A stretch of DNA of 64,000 bases from Bacteroidia bacterium (GCA_020635905.1 JACJYV010000002.1:496001-560000), one strand, 5' to 3'. Numbered from the stretch's first letter, positions 45,775 to 53,873 are shown. The notes: generated by a model not told the origin, from the letters alone. Made by a program: numbers and translations.

Positions 45775-46643
45775 CCAAAATATCTAATGTGTCTAATTGG
45801 GGACTTCTGCCAATTGCAAATTGAATCCTCCAATACTTGAGCGAGCATATAAATATTTGAATTCGCGCTAAACCAATCCAAAAGTTCGTCCCCAAGAGAG
45901 ATTGCAAGGCTTTTTTCCGGGGAAGTTACTCCCGCATAAAATAGCATATCCTTCAATGCGCTCAGAGGCCCAGTGCTATGTGCCTGGTACATTGAAACCG
46001 GTTCATCTACATATAAGCGACATTTACAAAGGTTACATGTGAAGTCAAAAGCCGCCATTCTTCCAAAATTGGGCACTTTTAATGCATTTAGGTATACCTT
46101 ATGGAAATTTTGGTTTACAGGAGCCCTAAACAAAGCCAGATTTTTAAGAAAGAAATCAAAGGAAAACAAGATACCTTTATTTCCTTCTAATGATTTTTTT
46201 GTGTATTTCCTGTGATTAGAATAGTTCGCATTCTGGAAAAGATTTCTTCCTTTAAGAAAATCAAAATACTCCTCTCTATCTTTTAGGATTCCCTCAACTG
46301 TAATCAAAGTATTGTCTTCTCGGAAAGTAGCCTGGTTGAAGAGCCTCCATTTGGAAAGATTGCTTTTCCCAAAATAAGTAGCTAGGTAGACAAACCAAAT
46401 TCTGGTATCAGTCGACAGGGACAATCTTTGGGCAAGCGTATAAGGGTTTGATGTATGGAAATAGGGTAGCCCCAATTTTTCCCCATTTGTTGCCCGCCTT
46501 GAATATGTTCTAAAGATTTCAACCCTCCTAATACTATCTATTGTTTGATGGGACAGACTGTCGATCATCTCTTCCGAAAATTTTGCCCCTAAAAGATCAC
46601 GGATTGCGTTTATCCAAAGTATTTTTATTAGTCCAACTGTCAT
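45771..46643 (-). CDS. Putative alpha-glutamyl/putrescinyl-thymine pyrophosphorylase or hmdU-kinase helical family protein
   Basis: The 290-residue protein is predicted mainly helical. The segment NFGRMAAFDFTCNLCKCRLY, followed by STGPLSALKDMLFYAG, resembles the FGpfmAyeivtDLr...GPGarrGLnrlf pattern of the helical nucleotide- or DNA-base-modifying family described in hypermodifying phages. The WFVYLATYFGK segment also fits. I recall this pattern from family descriptions and cannot align it here, so the call is tentative. The gene starts 9 bp after a thymidylate-synthase-family gene, so the two form an operon. The pairing supports a role in making or attaching a modified pyrimidine. The alternative is an unrelated helical protein. 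Confidence 0.5.
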   Translation of the reverse strand: MTVGLIKILWINAIRDLLGAKFSEEMIDSLSHQTIDSIRRVEIFRTYSRRATNGEKLGLPYFHTSNPYTLAQRLSLSTDTRIWFVYLATYFGKSNLSKWRLFNQATFREDNTLITVEGILKDREEYFDFLKGRNLFQNANYSNHRKYTKKSLEGNKGILFSFDFFLKNLALFRAPVNQNFHKVYLNALKVPNFGRMAAFDFTCNLCKCRLYVDEPVSMYQAHSTGPLSALKDMLFYAGVTSPEKSLAISLGDELLDWFSANSNIYMLAQVLEDSICNWQKSPIRHIRYFG

Positions 46644-46652
46644 AATTATTTT

Positions 46653-47597
46653 TTATTTGTTCAAGCTATTGGCAGCAATTGATTTCATCCCTTCAGTCTG
46701 AAATAAAGATAGCCAATCTTCTGGGGATTCTTTAGAGTACTTTTTCTTTGAGAACAATGCATAATCTGCCCAGTACGGGGGAATCTCCGATTCATATTGG
46801 GTTTTTCCTTTATTTCTAAAAGCAGAAATAATGAACCGTATTATATCATCACTTACTGTAGGCATTGAGGGCATATTAAGTGGATCAAATAAGCCCTCAT
46901 TTAAATAGTCATTAATGTTATCTATAAATTTTTCGTAAATGTGCATTGATGTGCAAATGTGAGAATAATGACCTATCTCAAAACCAAGCTTTACGGCTAC
47001 CATTTCCTGAAGCATCGTAAAGCAAAATACATCATGGGGAAGCCCAAAAAAGGCATCGTTACTTCTCATGAATGTGGTAAGATTAAGTCTGTCATTTCTC
47101 AATATAAAGTGAAGCCCAATTGTACAAGGGGGACTTGAGTGAGGGTTTTCTCTTACCCTAAAGTCTGAACTTTCACTTATTAAAAGATATGCTTGTTTAG
47201 TTTCGGGCCTAGACCTGATTTGATCGCAAATCCTTTCAAATTGAGAAATACCGTTTGCTTGTGTCCCAAATATTCTTGGGCCATATGCACCAAGTACTTT
47301 CCCGTCTTTGGAGTCTTCTTTTTTATAATCTGAAATATACGGTTTGATAAATTCTAAATCTGCCTCTCCAGACAAATACCACGCAAATTCCGCAAATTTA
47401 CTAATCACAAGCCTTCTTTCAAGGGAATGAGAGGTTCTTGCCCGTGGGTTTTCCAGTGTTGCAGCAAAGTTATTTATCTCTTTTATACTTCCTCTTTTTC
47501 CCTTCACTATGTGGCCATTTTCAATAATATGGGAATAAGTTTGGTGAAGAAAATCATCAAGGGTTTCGAAAGATGGGAGGGTAAAAGATTTATTCAT
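46653..47597 (-). CDS. Thymidylate-synthase-family enzyme with Asn-to-Asp change, predicted to act on dCMP
   Basis: The 314-residue protein aligns without gaps over about 70 residues with E. coli ThyA around the active site. Present are the catalytic Cys158 (PPCTIGLHF), the RS-D pair Arg178/Asp181 (FMRSNDAFFGLP), His219 and Tyr221 (SMHIYEKF), and the catalytic Glu70 (AEFAWYLSG). The residue matching ThyA Asn177, which reads the uracil ring, is Asp189 (GLPHDVFCF). T4 dCMP hydroxymethylase has Asp here, and Asn-to-Asp mutants of thymidylate synthase accept dCMP. The Cys-His pair is Cys-Thr and the phosphate-binding Arg-Arg pair appears as Lys-Gln. It is therefore a divergent enzyme, not the housekeeping ThyA. 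It heads a two-gene operon in the AT-rich island. Confidence 0.8.
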   Translation of the reverse strand: MNKSFTLPSFETLDDFLHQTYSHIIENGHIVKGKRGSIKEINNFAATLENPRARTSHSLERRLVISKFAEFAWYLSGEADLEFIKPYISDYKKEDSKDGKVLGAYGPRIFGTQANGISQFERICDQIRSRPETKQAYLLISESSDFRVRENPHSSPPCTIGLHFILRNDRLNLTTFMRSNDAFFGLPHDVFCFTMLQEMVAVKLGFEIGHYSHICTSMHIYEKFIDNINDYLNEGLFDPLNMPSMPTVSDDIIRFIISAFRNKGKTQYESEIPPYWADYALFSKKKYSKESPEDWLSLFQTEGMKSIAANSLNK

Positions 47598-47631
47598 ATA
47601 CCATTATATGGCATTAAATATATCAATTAGC

Positions 47632-47644
47632 ATTACATTGTAAT
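47632..47644. promoter_or_regulatory. Short palindrome, possible operator
   Basis: ATTACA-T-TGTAAT has perfect 6-bp arms. It lies 35 bp upstream of the TS-family gene start, in the divergent promoter region shared with the RhuM remnant. The HTH domain of the ImmA/IrrE protein is one conceivable binder, which is speculation. Confidence 0.3.
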
Positions 47645-47719
47645 AATACTAATCCACTAAATTTTCAATCGCCAGATCACACCAATAAGCCTTGACTGTA
47701 ACTTACAAACCTTCCGTTT

Positions 47720-48112
47720 ATGGCCGAATTAGAAAACCCATCTGAATTCCTTTTTTATGGAGCCAACAAGGTTGCCGTAATGGTCCGGGCCGAGTCCGTT
47801 TGGGCTTCTCAAAAAAATCTTGCCCTGATTTTTGGGGTTGACCGAACCGTAATCACCAAACACCTCCAAAATATTTTTGAATGCGGCGAATTGGACAAAA
47901 ATTCAGTTAGTGCAAAAATTGCACATACTGCCCCAGATGGCAAAACCTATAACACAATGTTTTATAATCTGGATGCGATGCTTTCAGTTGGATACCGCGT
48001 AAACTCCATTCAGGCAACTCAATTCAGGATTTGGGCAACCTCTGTTCTAAAAGAATATCTCCTAAAAGGGTTTGCACTGGATGATGACAGAGTCCGGGCC
48101 GCCGTTTGCTGA
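47720..48112 (+). pseudogene. RhuM family protein, truncated after about 130 residues
   Basis: The 130-residue product matches the N-terminal part of the RhuM/Fic-associated virulence protein family: WASQKNLALIFGVDRTVITKHLQNIF (shown here as the run at about residues 28-54), NTMFYNLDAMLSVGYRVNS and FRIWATSVLKEYLLKGFALDD. Full members run to about 330 residues. Here the family sequence stops after KGFALDDDRV, where a short unrelated AAVC tail and a stop follow, and no downstream frame continues it. It is best read as a decayed mobile-element passenger at the right edge of the AT-rich island. Confidence 0.7.
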
Positions 48113-48153
48113 ATTTATCCCCAATTTAAACTCAGAAGGCAAAGCTGAAGCAT

Positions 48154-48185
48154 AAAAAAGAGGTCCTGAATGGGACCTCCTTTTT
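48154..48185. terminator. Bidirectional intrinsic terminator
   Basis: GAGGTCC and GGACCTC arms have an A-run before and a TTTTT run after. It lies between the RhuM remnant and the convergent prohibitin-like gene. Confidence 0.8.
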
Positions 48186-48200
48186 AGATTCTTGTAAATT

Positions 48201-48271
48201 TTTACTGCCGCGAAATCCTCTTTCTGAATCGAGTCCAACGCATATATTCTGAGTTTTTAGAGGCTCCCTTA
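48201..48271 (-). repeat. MITE-like element, copy D (partial, inverted)
   Basis: Read on the minus strand it begins TAAGGGAGCCTCTAAAAAC and continues with GCGTTGGACTCGATTCAGAAA, matching copies A and B. The far end is missing or strongly diverged. Its first three bases are the TAA stop codon of the prohibitin-like gene. Confidence 0.6.
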
Positions 48272-49087
48272 GTTATTGCCCAGGATCAACGGCATTCCAT
48301 CCTTCCCGCTGCCAATCACCACCACTTTGGAGTTATTGGAATTGGCCAGCTCTTTGGTGGCTTCGATGCCCTGCCATTTCAGCAGTTTGTCGTTCAGACC
48401 GTTGGAAACGATTTCCTGAAAATCTTTGATCCCCTGAGCCTCAATGCGTTTACGCTCAGCCTCTTTGGTTTCCTTGACCAGTTTGAAGTCGTATTCGGCC
48501 GCTTCCTGCTCCTGCTTCAGCTTGGATTCGATCGCAGTCTGAATGGTTTGAGGCAGGCGCACCGACCGGATCAGCACCGCGTCGATCACAATGTGTTTTT
48601 TGGACAGGCCAAGATCCGTATTTTCAAAAATCTCGGTTTGGATATCGTCGCGCTTGGTGGAGTACAATTCTTCGGGCAGATATTTCCCGATCACCTGGCG
48701 GGTGGCCGAACGTATTTCAGGGATAATCAGTTTGGATTCGTAAGTGGTGCCAATCTCGTCGTGCAACATGCCCACTTCATTTTCGATCACCTTGTAACGA
48801 AAGGACAGATCCACATGAATGGTCAGACCGTTTTTGGCCAAAACGTCCATTTCTTCGGTCTTTTCCAGAATGCGGGTGTCGTAGATGTACATGGTGTTCC
48901 AGGGTGCCACTACGTGAAAACCCTGCCCGTACACATGTTCCTTGTCGAGACCTCCTCCAAATTTTTTGAATAATACGCCGGTGAAGCCGGCATCAATGGT
49001 GACAAAGCTGCTGGTGCTGAAGATCAGAACTAAAATCAGACCAAAGGCAGCCACGCCAAGAATAACGGGTACTTTTTTGTTTTTCAT
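48269..49087 (-). CDS. Prohibitin/SPFH (band 7) family membrane protein
   Basis: The 272-residue protein has one N-terminal membrane helix (about 8-27) and then an SPFH domain (about 28-200: VTIDAGFTGVLFKKFG, GFHVVAPWNTMYIYDTR, LPQTIQTAIESKLKQEQEAA). A coiled-coil segment follows (about 195-235, KLVKETKEAERKRIEAQG). Prohibitin-type proteins form ring-shaped membrane assemblies that regulate membrane proteases such as FtsH. No protease gene is adjacent. The stop codon lies at the boundary of a repeat element, so the extreme C-terminus may have been trimmed or set by that insertion. Confidence 0.9.
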   Translation of the reverse strand: MKNKKVPVILGVAAFGLILVLIFSTSSFVTIDAGFTGVLFKKFGGGLDKEHVYGQGFHVVAPWNTMYIYDTRILEKTEEMDVLAKNGLTIHVDLSFRYKVIENEVGMLHDEIGTTYESKLIIPEIRSATRQVIGKYLPEELYSTKRDDIQTEIFENTDLGLSKKHIVIDAVLIRSVRLPQTIQTAIESKLKQEQEAAEYDFKLVKETKEAERKRIEAQGIKDFQEIVSNGLNDKLLKWQGIEATKELANSNNSKVVVIGSGKDGMPLILGNN

Positions 49088-49179
49088 TTAATCGTGGGTG
49101 TAAATATGGTTAATAAAAAAGTGTTTGGGTAGTGCATCTTACGGGCGCTGTTCGGAAAGGTTGGAAATTTCGCCCATGC

Positions 49180-49238
49180 AAAAGTCCCGTTTTTTCATCC
49201 TGAAACACCTCTCAGCATGACAAAACGGGACTTTTTTC
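49180..49238. terminator. Probable intrinsic terminator after nuoG
   Basis: AAAGTCCCGTTTT and AAAACGGGACTTT form a 13-bp stem with a loop of about 27 nt, with T-runs on both strands. It lies between the nuoG stop codon and the prohibitin-like gene. Confidence 0.7.
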
Positions 49239-49255
49239 TGACCTGAAAAAAGGAA

Positions 49256-50971
49256 TCAGGTGATGGCGAAATCGAATTGTGAGATTTTAAAGGCTTCTTT
49301 TGGCACTTTATAATCCACTTTCAGATCGCGGAGGATATCGTACTCTGCTTTGAGTTTGGCAAAGATGTCTTTGTGCTCGCGGTAGGAAACTTCCTGGCCC
49401 ATACTGCGCAGGATTTGGGCAATGATCTGCCAGCTGGGCAATACGTCAAATACGTTTTCCAGATTTCTCCACTTGTCAACCGCGACTGCGGCTTTGTCGA
49501 GACGGCTTTTGGAAAGGCGCATCCACATTTCGGGAGTCATTTGCTGGATTTCCTTGGCCATTTTGGTGACCTGGGGAATTCCTTTGTAATTGATGTAAGT
49601 ACCTTCACCTTCAATCGCGGTCGCGGCAGGCAGAATCCAGTCCAGTTTTTCAAAAACTGGCTGGTACTGATTGGCGTGAGCCACCACATGCACATTTTCC
49701 AACTCGTTATAGAGCAATCCAAAAGCGCGGTCATTTTCCAGAGAATACAGGAATTTGATATCTCCGTGCTTCAACTTAGACTGAAGGTGTTCCAGGGTAA
49801 TGGCATGGAATCCAAGCAGTTCGCAAGCAGCCGCATTGGGCGTACGATCATCCTGGATGAGCCAGTCGTCCCCATAGCCCGGACGGACGTCAGAAACGTA
49901 GTGAATGCTGGTAACTCCCACTTTTTTGGCCAGCTGGGCCAGCATGTAATTGCTCTCCAGAGAGGCATAAGCTGATCCAAGGAAGAAAATATGACCTTCC
50001 TGGGATTTGAGCAGTTTGCCGATTTTGGCCAGGCCCTCCACAAAATCCACGGGCACATCTCCTTTGGATTTCACCCCTGAAACCCGCTTCTCGTTATACA
50101 TATCCGTATTGAGGCGGTGGGCATCGGGCATCCAGTAGTCGTTCACCGCGAGGTTTTCGCGGGGAGTGATGCGCATTACTTTATTATCGCGGACCCAGAC
50201 GTTGGTATTGGTGCCCGTGCTGTCGTTCATGTCAATGGAAGGAGTGTAGGACATTTCCCATACCCGGGCCGCAAAGCGGAAATCGCGGGAAGTAAGGGCG
50301 CCCACCGGGCAGAGGTCGATCACATTCATCGAATACGGATCGTCGAATTGCTTGCCAGGAGCGGTGGAAGGATAGTTTTTCTCTCCACGTCCGGCGATGG
50401 AAAGCTGGTGGGTTTCGGAAATTTCCTCTGTAAAACGGGTGCAGCGGGTGCAATTGATGCAGCGCTCGGCATCCAGGATCACATTGGGACCCAGTTCGAC
50501 CCGCTTGGGACGGTGGGCTTTGGCGGTGGTGAAACGGGAGCCTTCAGGTCCGTATTTATAAGTCCAGATTTGCAGCGGACATTCACCTGCCTGATCGCAA
50601 ATGGGGCAATCCAGGGGGTGATTGATCAGCATGTATTCCAGCACGCCTTCCTGCATTTTCTTCACCTCGGGGCTGGTACGGTTGGTCCGCACCACCATGT
50701 CGGGCGAAATGCTCTGGTTGCAGGAGGTAGCCGGCTTGCGTCCCCACATGATCTGGGGCGTGCCATCCTCATTCATAACCGGGGCACCTGTTGCACGATC
50801 TTTTACGGGGAATCCCACTTCCACCAGACACATCCGACAGTTGGTCGGGGAGCTCATGGCTGGGTGATAGCAGAAGTAGGGGATCTCGATGCCGTTGTCG
50901 ATACACCACTGAAGAAGGCGGGGATTGCCTTCGTATTCGTATGTCTTGCCGTCGATGACGAAATTTGGCAT
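49256..50971 (-). CDS. nuoG: NADH-quinone oxidoreductase subunit G-like protein
   Basis: The 571-residue protein carries the N-terminal [2Fe-2S] ligands (CYHPAMSSPTNCRMCLVEVG region), the His-ligated [4Fe-4S] set (HPLDCPICDQAGECPLQ) and CINCTRCTRF, then a shortened molybdopterin-oxidoreductase-like domain. This is the complex I electron-input subunit that links NuoEF to the peripheral arm. It is shorter than the 900-residue E. coli NuoG because the C-terminal domain is reduced. No other nuo gene lies within the window: the downstream neighbour is a prohibitin-like gene and the upstream one belongs to the CotH operon. It is therefore separated from the usual nuo operon, or that operon is split. 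Confidence 0.88.
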   Translation of the reverse strand: MPNFVIDGKTYEYEGNPRLLQWCIDNGIEIPYFCYHPAMSSPTNCRMCLVEVGFPVKDRATGAPVMNEDGTPQIMWGRKPATSCNQSISPDMVVRTNRTSPEVKKMQEGVLEYMLINHPLDCPICDQAGECPLQIWTYKYGPEGSRFTTAKAHRPKRVELGPNVILDAERCINCTRCTRFTEEISETHQLSIAGRGEKNYPSTAPGKQFDDPYSMNVIDLCPVGALTSRDFRFAARVWEMSYTPSIDMNDSTGTNTNVWVRDNKVMRITPRENLAVNDYWMPDAHRLNTDMYNEKRVSGVKSKGDVPVDFVEGLAKIGKLLKSQEGHIFFLGSAYASLESNYMLAQLAKKVGVTSIHYVSDVRPGYGDDWLIQDDRTPNAAACELLGFHAITLEHLQSKLKHGDIKFLYSLENDRAFGLLYNELENVHVVAHANQYQPVFEKLDWILPAATAIEGEGTYINYKGIPQVTKMAKEIQQMTPEMWMRLSKSRLDKAAVAVDKWRNLENVFDVLPSWQIIAQILRSMGQEVSYREHKDIFAKLKAEYDILRDLKVDYKVPKEAFKISQFDFAIT

Positions 50972-51094
50972 AAGGAATAGACTTTACTTTGTCCTTAAAA
51001 AATCAAAAGAAACCAAAAATAAGTTCTTTTTATTTAGAAAAAAAGGGATTCAGGTGCATAATTTGATGGACCGGGGTCGGGCAGAATTGATCCC

Positions 51095-52579
51095 CTAAAA
51101 TCCATCCCCGATCAGGGCCTTTTTTCCCGTTCCCGGGATTTCAGCCGACCAGATATTTTTACGATCGAGTTGCACAGAATCGCAGGGAAATTCAGGATCA
51201 AATGCATGCAAAAAATGGGATTCTCCCTGCAGGGAAGTCATTTTCACGGGAAAAGGAAGCTCGTTACACACCCAGAATTCTCTTCCTGAGGGCAGCAATC
51301 GCAGGCGAATTTTTCCCTCTTTGACCGCAGTTTCCAGTCCGTCGAGGGTGTTTCTGATCCCGCGGGCTGAGTTCAGCAAAAATTCCCGGTCGAATTTGAA
51401 GAGAAAAAACTCCTCTTGCAGAAAGGTTTCCCGCAGTTTCAAATCCGTTTCCAGTGAATCCAGAAATTCTTCCACCTGACCTGGCTGGCTGTAGCGAAAC
51501 AAGTGGAAATAATACCTCTCCAGAAAAAGCTCGTCTGTATAAAATGGAGCATCCATCAATTCTGAATAGCGCCCGTCGATGTGGAGCCCGCTGGCCTGAA
51601 ATCCAGAAAAAGGCCCCTGAAACTGCATGGTGAGGTCCGTGCCCGGATAGCCGTCATAGACCAGAGGCTCCAGTTTGGCGGTGATGGGATTGAAATACCA
51701 GCGTTGGTTGTGCCAGATCAGGGAGTGAAAGGCGCGAAAGAGGTCCGTGGCCGCGTGCCGCTTCGCGGCCCGGTCCAGATCAAACAGTTCGCGGTGCGGA
51801 CGCAAGCGAAAACGGGCCTGATTGAGCAGGCTTTGGGCCTGCAAAAATTGGGCATGAAAGATTGGTTCATTCACCTGATCCTCTCCAAATGCCTCCACCG
51901 TGGCCGCCGCAAATACAGGCAACTCGCAGGCCGGTTCCAGCCCCAGGGTCAATTCAGCTGCCCGGATTTCCCAGACTCCCGCTTCAGACAATTTGACCAG
52001 CGGACCGGGAATTCTATGTTGAGCTTCCAGCAATTCTGAAGTAAAATGCTCTTCCAGGGCGTAAATTCCCAAATCCTGCTCGTTGAGTTGCAGGTGAATG
52101 AAATCATAGCGGGTGGTGAGAATGTCTTCCTGGTGGAGAAACTGGTGAAACAGCCATTCCATGAGAAAGTTGCGGGATTCTGGATTTTGCAGGGAAAAGG
52201 TTTTCAGTCCCCGCCAGGCACGTCCTTCCCCGATTTTGATCCGGTAAGACCATTTTTCGCCCCGCAAATGGTCAGGCCAGTCTCCTTTGAGCCGAATTTT
52301 GACCGGCATTTCGCCAGCTTCATCCTTCAGCATTCCGTCCACCCAATCGCCTTCGGCGGTTTGCAGCACCCCAATGCGCAGGGCTTCGTCTCGCTTGGCT
52401 TTGAGCCTGCGCAGATTTCCGTCTGAAATCTGCAGGGTCAGGGAATGGAGGCCAGGATTGCGGTCTTCAGAGATAAATTCTGGGGAACGGGGACGAAAAA
52501 GCACCACAAAAACGGCCAGCAGGGCCAGCAGAAAAAGGCCGGGCGCAAGCCAGGAGCGGCTGCCCTTACCCGTTTTCAT
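51095..52579 (-). CDS. CotH kinase family protein, last gene of operon
   Basis: The 494-residue protein has an N-terminal membrane helix (about 10-27, GLFLLALLAVFVVLF) and an extracytoplasmic CotH domain. Family stretches include KIRLKGDWPDHLRGEKWSYR, DFIHLQLNEQDLGIYALEEHF and the WYFNPITAKLEPLVYDGY region (about 295-312). CotH proteins are atypical kinases that phosphorylate proteins; the best-studied case is Bacillus spore coat CotH. The gene overlaps the preceding DUF4956 gene by 14 bp. It is clearly a paralogue of the 980-residue CotH protein in the same operon, with the N-terminal carbohydrate-binding-like and C-terminal beta-helix parts absent. Confidence 0.85.
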   Translation of the reverse strand: MKTGKGSRSWLAPGLFLLALLAVFVVLFRPRSPEFISEDRNPGLHSLTLQISDGNLRRLKAKRDEALRIGVLQTAEGDWVDGMLKDEAGEMPVKIRLKGDWPDHLRGEKWSYRIKIGEGRAWRGLKTFSLQNPESRNFLMEWLFHQFLHQEDILTTRYDFIHLQLNEQDLGIYALEEHFTSELLEAQHRIPGPLVKLSEAGVWEIRAAELTLGLEPACELPVFAAATVEAFGEDQVNEPIFHAQFLQAQSLLNQARFRLRPHRELFDLDRAAKRHAATDLFRAFHSLIWHNQRWYFNPITAKLEPLVYDGYPGTDLTMQFQGPFSGFQASGLHIDGRYSELMDAPFYTDELFLERYYFHLFRYSQPGQVEEFLDSLETDLKLRETFLQEEFFLFKFDREFLLNSARGIRNTLDGLETAVKEGKIRLRLLPSGREFWVCNELPFPVKMTSLQGESHFLHAFDPEFPCDSVQLDRKNIWSAEIPGTGKKALIGDGF

Positions 52580-53216
52580 CGCTCAGATTGAAACTGACCT
52601 GAGGAGAAATGCTGCGCAAGGCTTCCTTGAGTTGCTGAATGGTTTGCAGATTTTCGCTGTGACAAAGCAGCCTCCATTTGTCCTGTTGAGGCCCTGCGTG
52701 AAATTCCAGCAGGATGTAATTGGGCAAAATGAGGTTGAATTGGTCGTGAAGGGCGGAAATATGGCCTGCGGGACAGGTGATCTCCAGCAAATGCGCCTGC
52801 AATACTTTGCCGTTGGTCCAGCGGCGGAGAGCGATCAGCGCCAGGATCAGGATTACCGCGAATGTGGTGACCACACCTTGCCCGGTTCCCGCACCCAGGC
52901 CGATGGCCAGGGTGAGAAAGAGAAAATTCAGTCCTTCCAGACTCGGAATGGCCGCACGGTAACGCACCACAGACATGGCTCCCACCAGTCCCAGGGCCAG
53001 CGCTACAGAACTGGAAAACACGGAAGCCAGCATGGACATGGCCAACGCCAGCGGCAAAAATGCCCGCGCCAGCTTGCGACTCCCCGCAGGGTGATCGGCC
53101 ATTTTCAGGTAAAATACACGGGTCAGGCCCGCCAGGAGCAGACTCAGCAGCAGGCGCCCCAATACCTCCCAGGGATCAACTGAGGTGGATATCAGATATG
53201 TGAGTTGTTCGGGCAA
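52566..53216 (-). CDS. DUF4956 membrane protein, copy 2
   Basis: The 216-residue protein has about four membrane helices and the DUF4956 signature (about 60-120) FSSSVALALGLVGAMSVVRYRAAI, followed by FLFLTLAIGLGAGTG. A soluble C-terminal domain of about 75 residues follows. DUF4956 proteins occur beside VTC-domain and CotH proteins in many bacteria; the function is unknown. It lies 12 bp after the VTC gene. The copy at 56809 shares the same layout, with FSxSLALSLGLVGALSIVRFRSAI in the corresponding place. Confidence 0.85.
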   Translation of the reverse strand: MPEQLTYLISTSVDPWEVLGRLLLSLLLAGLTRVFYLKMADHPAGSRKLARAFLPLALAMSMLASVFSSSVALALGLVGAMSVVRYRAAIPSLEGLNFLFLTLAIGLGAGTGQGVVTTFAVILILALIALRRWTNGKVLQAHLLEITCPAGHISALHDQFNLILPNYILLEFHAGPQQDKWRLLCHSENLQTIQQLKEALRSISPQVSFNLSDENG

Positions 53217-53228
53217 GGTCTGAGCTGA

Positions 53229-53873
53229 TCAAACGACGGTCATGAGAACGCCCATCACGTATTTGGAATTTTTCCCGACTCTGAAGGGCAATCCCCTTGA
53301 AAATTCTTTCCAGCTTTCATCCCACTTGTCGTCGTATTTCACTTCCAACACAATGGCAGGGTCCTCAGGGAAAAAATCGGGCACCCGGGGAGAAAATTCC
53401 ATGGAATGAAAGCGCAGTTTTCGGTCGATGGTTACGCGGAAGCGACCGCAAAACGATTGCAGGTAAGAGCGTTGATAGGTATTCAGCAGCACGGGACCCA
53501 AGGGAAGGGTGCTTTGCACATTTCTTCGAATCCAGGCCCTCATTTCGTCCAGATTGCCCATTTTCAGGTCTTCTGCAATAGAATTCTGAATCTTAAAGCC
53601 CAGTTCGTTGTGCTTCGCCTTGATCTCCAGGATCAGGTTGCGGGCCGGGTCGAGTTCCTCACCATACCAACGCAGACGATATTTGCGGCGATCGCCCACT
53701 CCGTCGAGGTTTTCCGTGAAGAAAGCCAGATCGGGGGTATCGAGGTAAATATTATTCACCTGACGGTCGGGAAACAGTTCAGAAAATCCCAATGGATGAG
53801 ACTCAATGATGTTGCGCACCACTTCGTAGGTGTGATTTTCGAGACGATATTTTCTTTCGTGGCGCAGGTTCAC
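53229..53873 (-). CDS. VTC domain protein (polyphosphate-polymerase-like)
   Basis: The 214-residue cytoplasmic protein shows the VTC/CYTH tunnel features: RHERKYRL near the start, NNIYLDTPDLAFF, RKYRLRWYG, LILEIKAKHNEL and the late VLEVKYDDKW. The VTC4 catalytic domain of yeast makes polyphosphate from ATP, and the basic and acidic residues of the tunnel are the ones seen here. Bacterial VTC proteins beside DUF4956 and CotH have no settled role. The gene overlaps the 980-residue CotH gene by 4 bp and is followed after 12 bp by the second DUF4956 gene. Confidence 0.85.
   Translation of the reverse strand: MNLRHERKYRLENHTYEVVRNIIESHPLGFSELFPDRQVNNIYLDTPDLAFFTENLDGVGDRRKYRLRWYGEELDPARNLILEIKAKHNELGFKIQNSIAEDLKMGNLDEMRAWIRRNVQSTLPLGPVLLNTYQRSYLQSFCGRFRVTIDRKLRFHSMEFSPRVPDFFPEDPAIVLEVKYDDKWDESWKEFSRGLPFRVGKNSKYVMGVLMTVV

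Noticed and set aside
46653..47597. Housekeeping thymidylate synthase
   Set aside because: The base-reading Asn is Asp, the phosphate-binding Arg pair is changed and folate/DHFR neighbours are absent.
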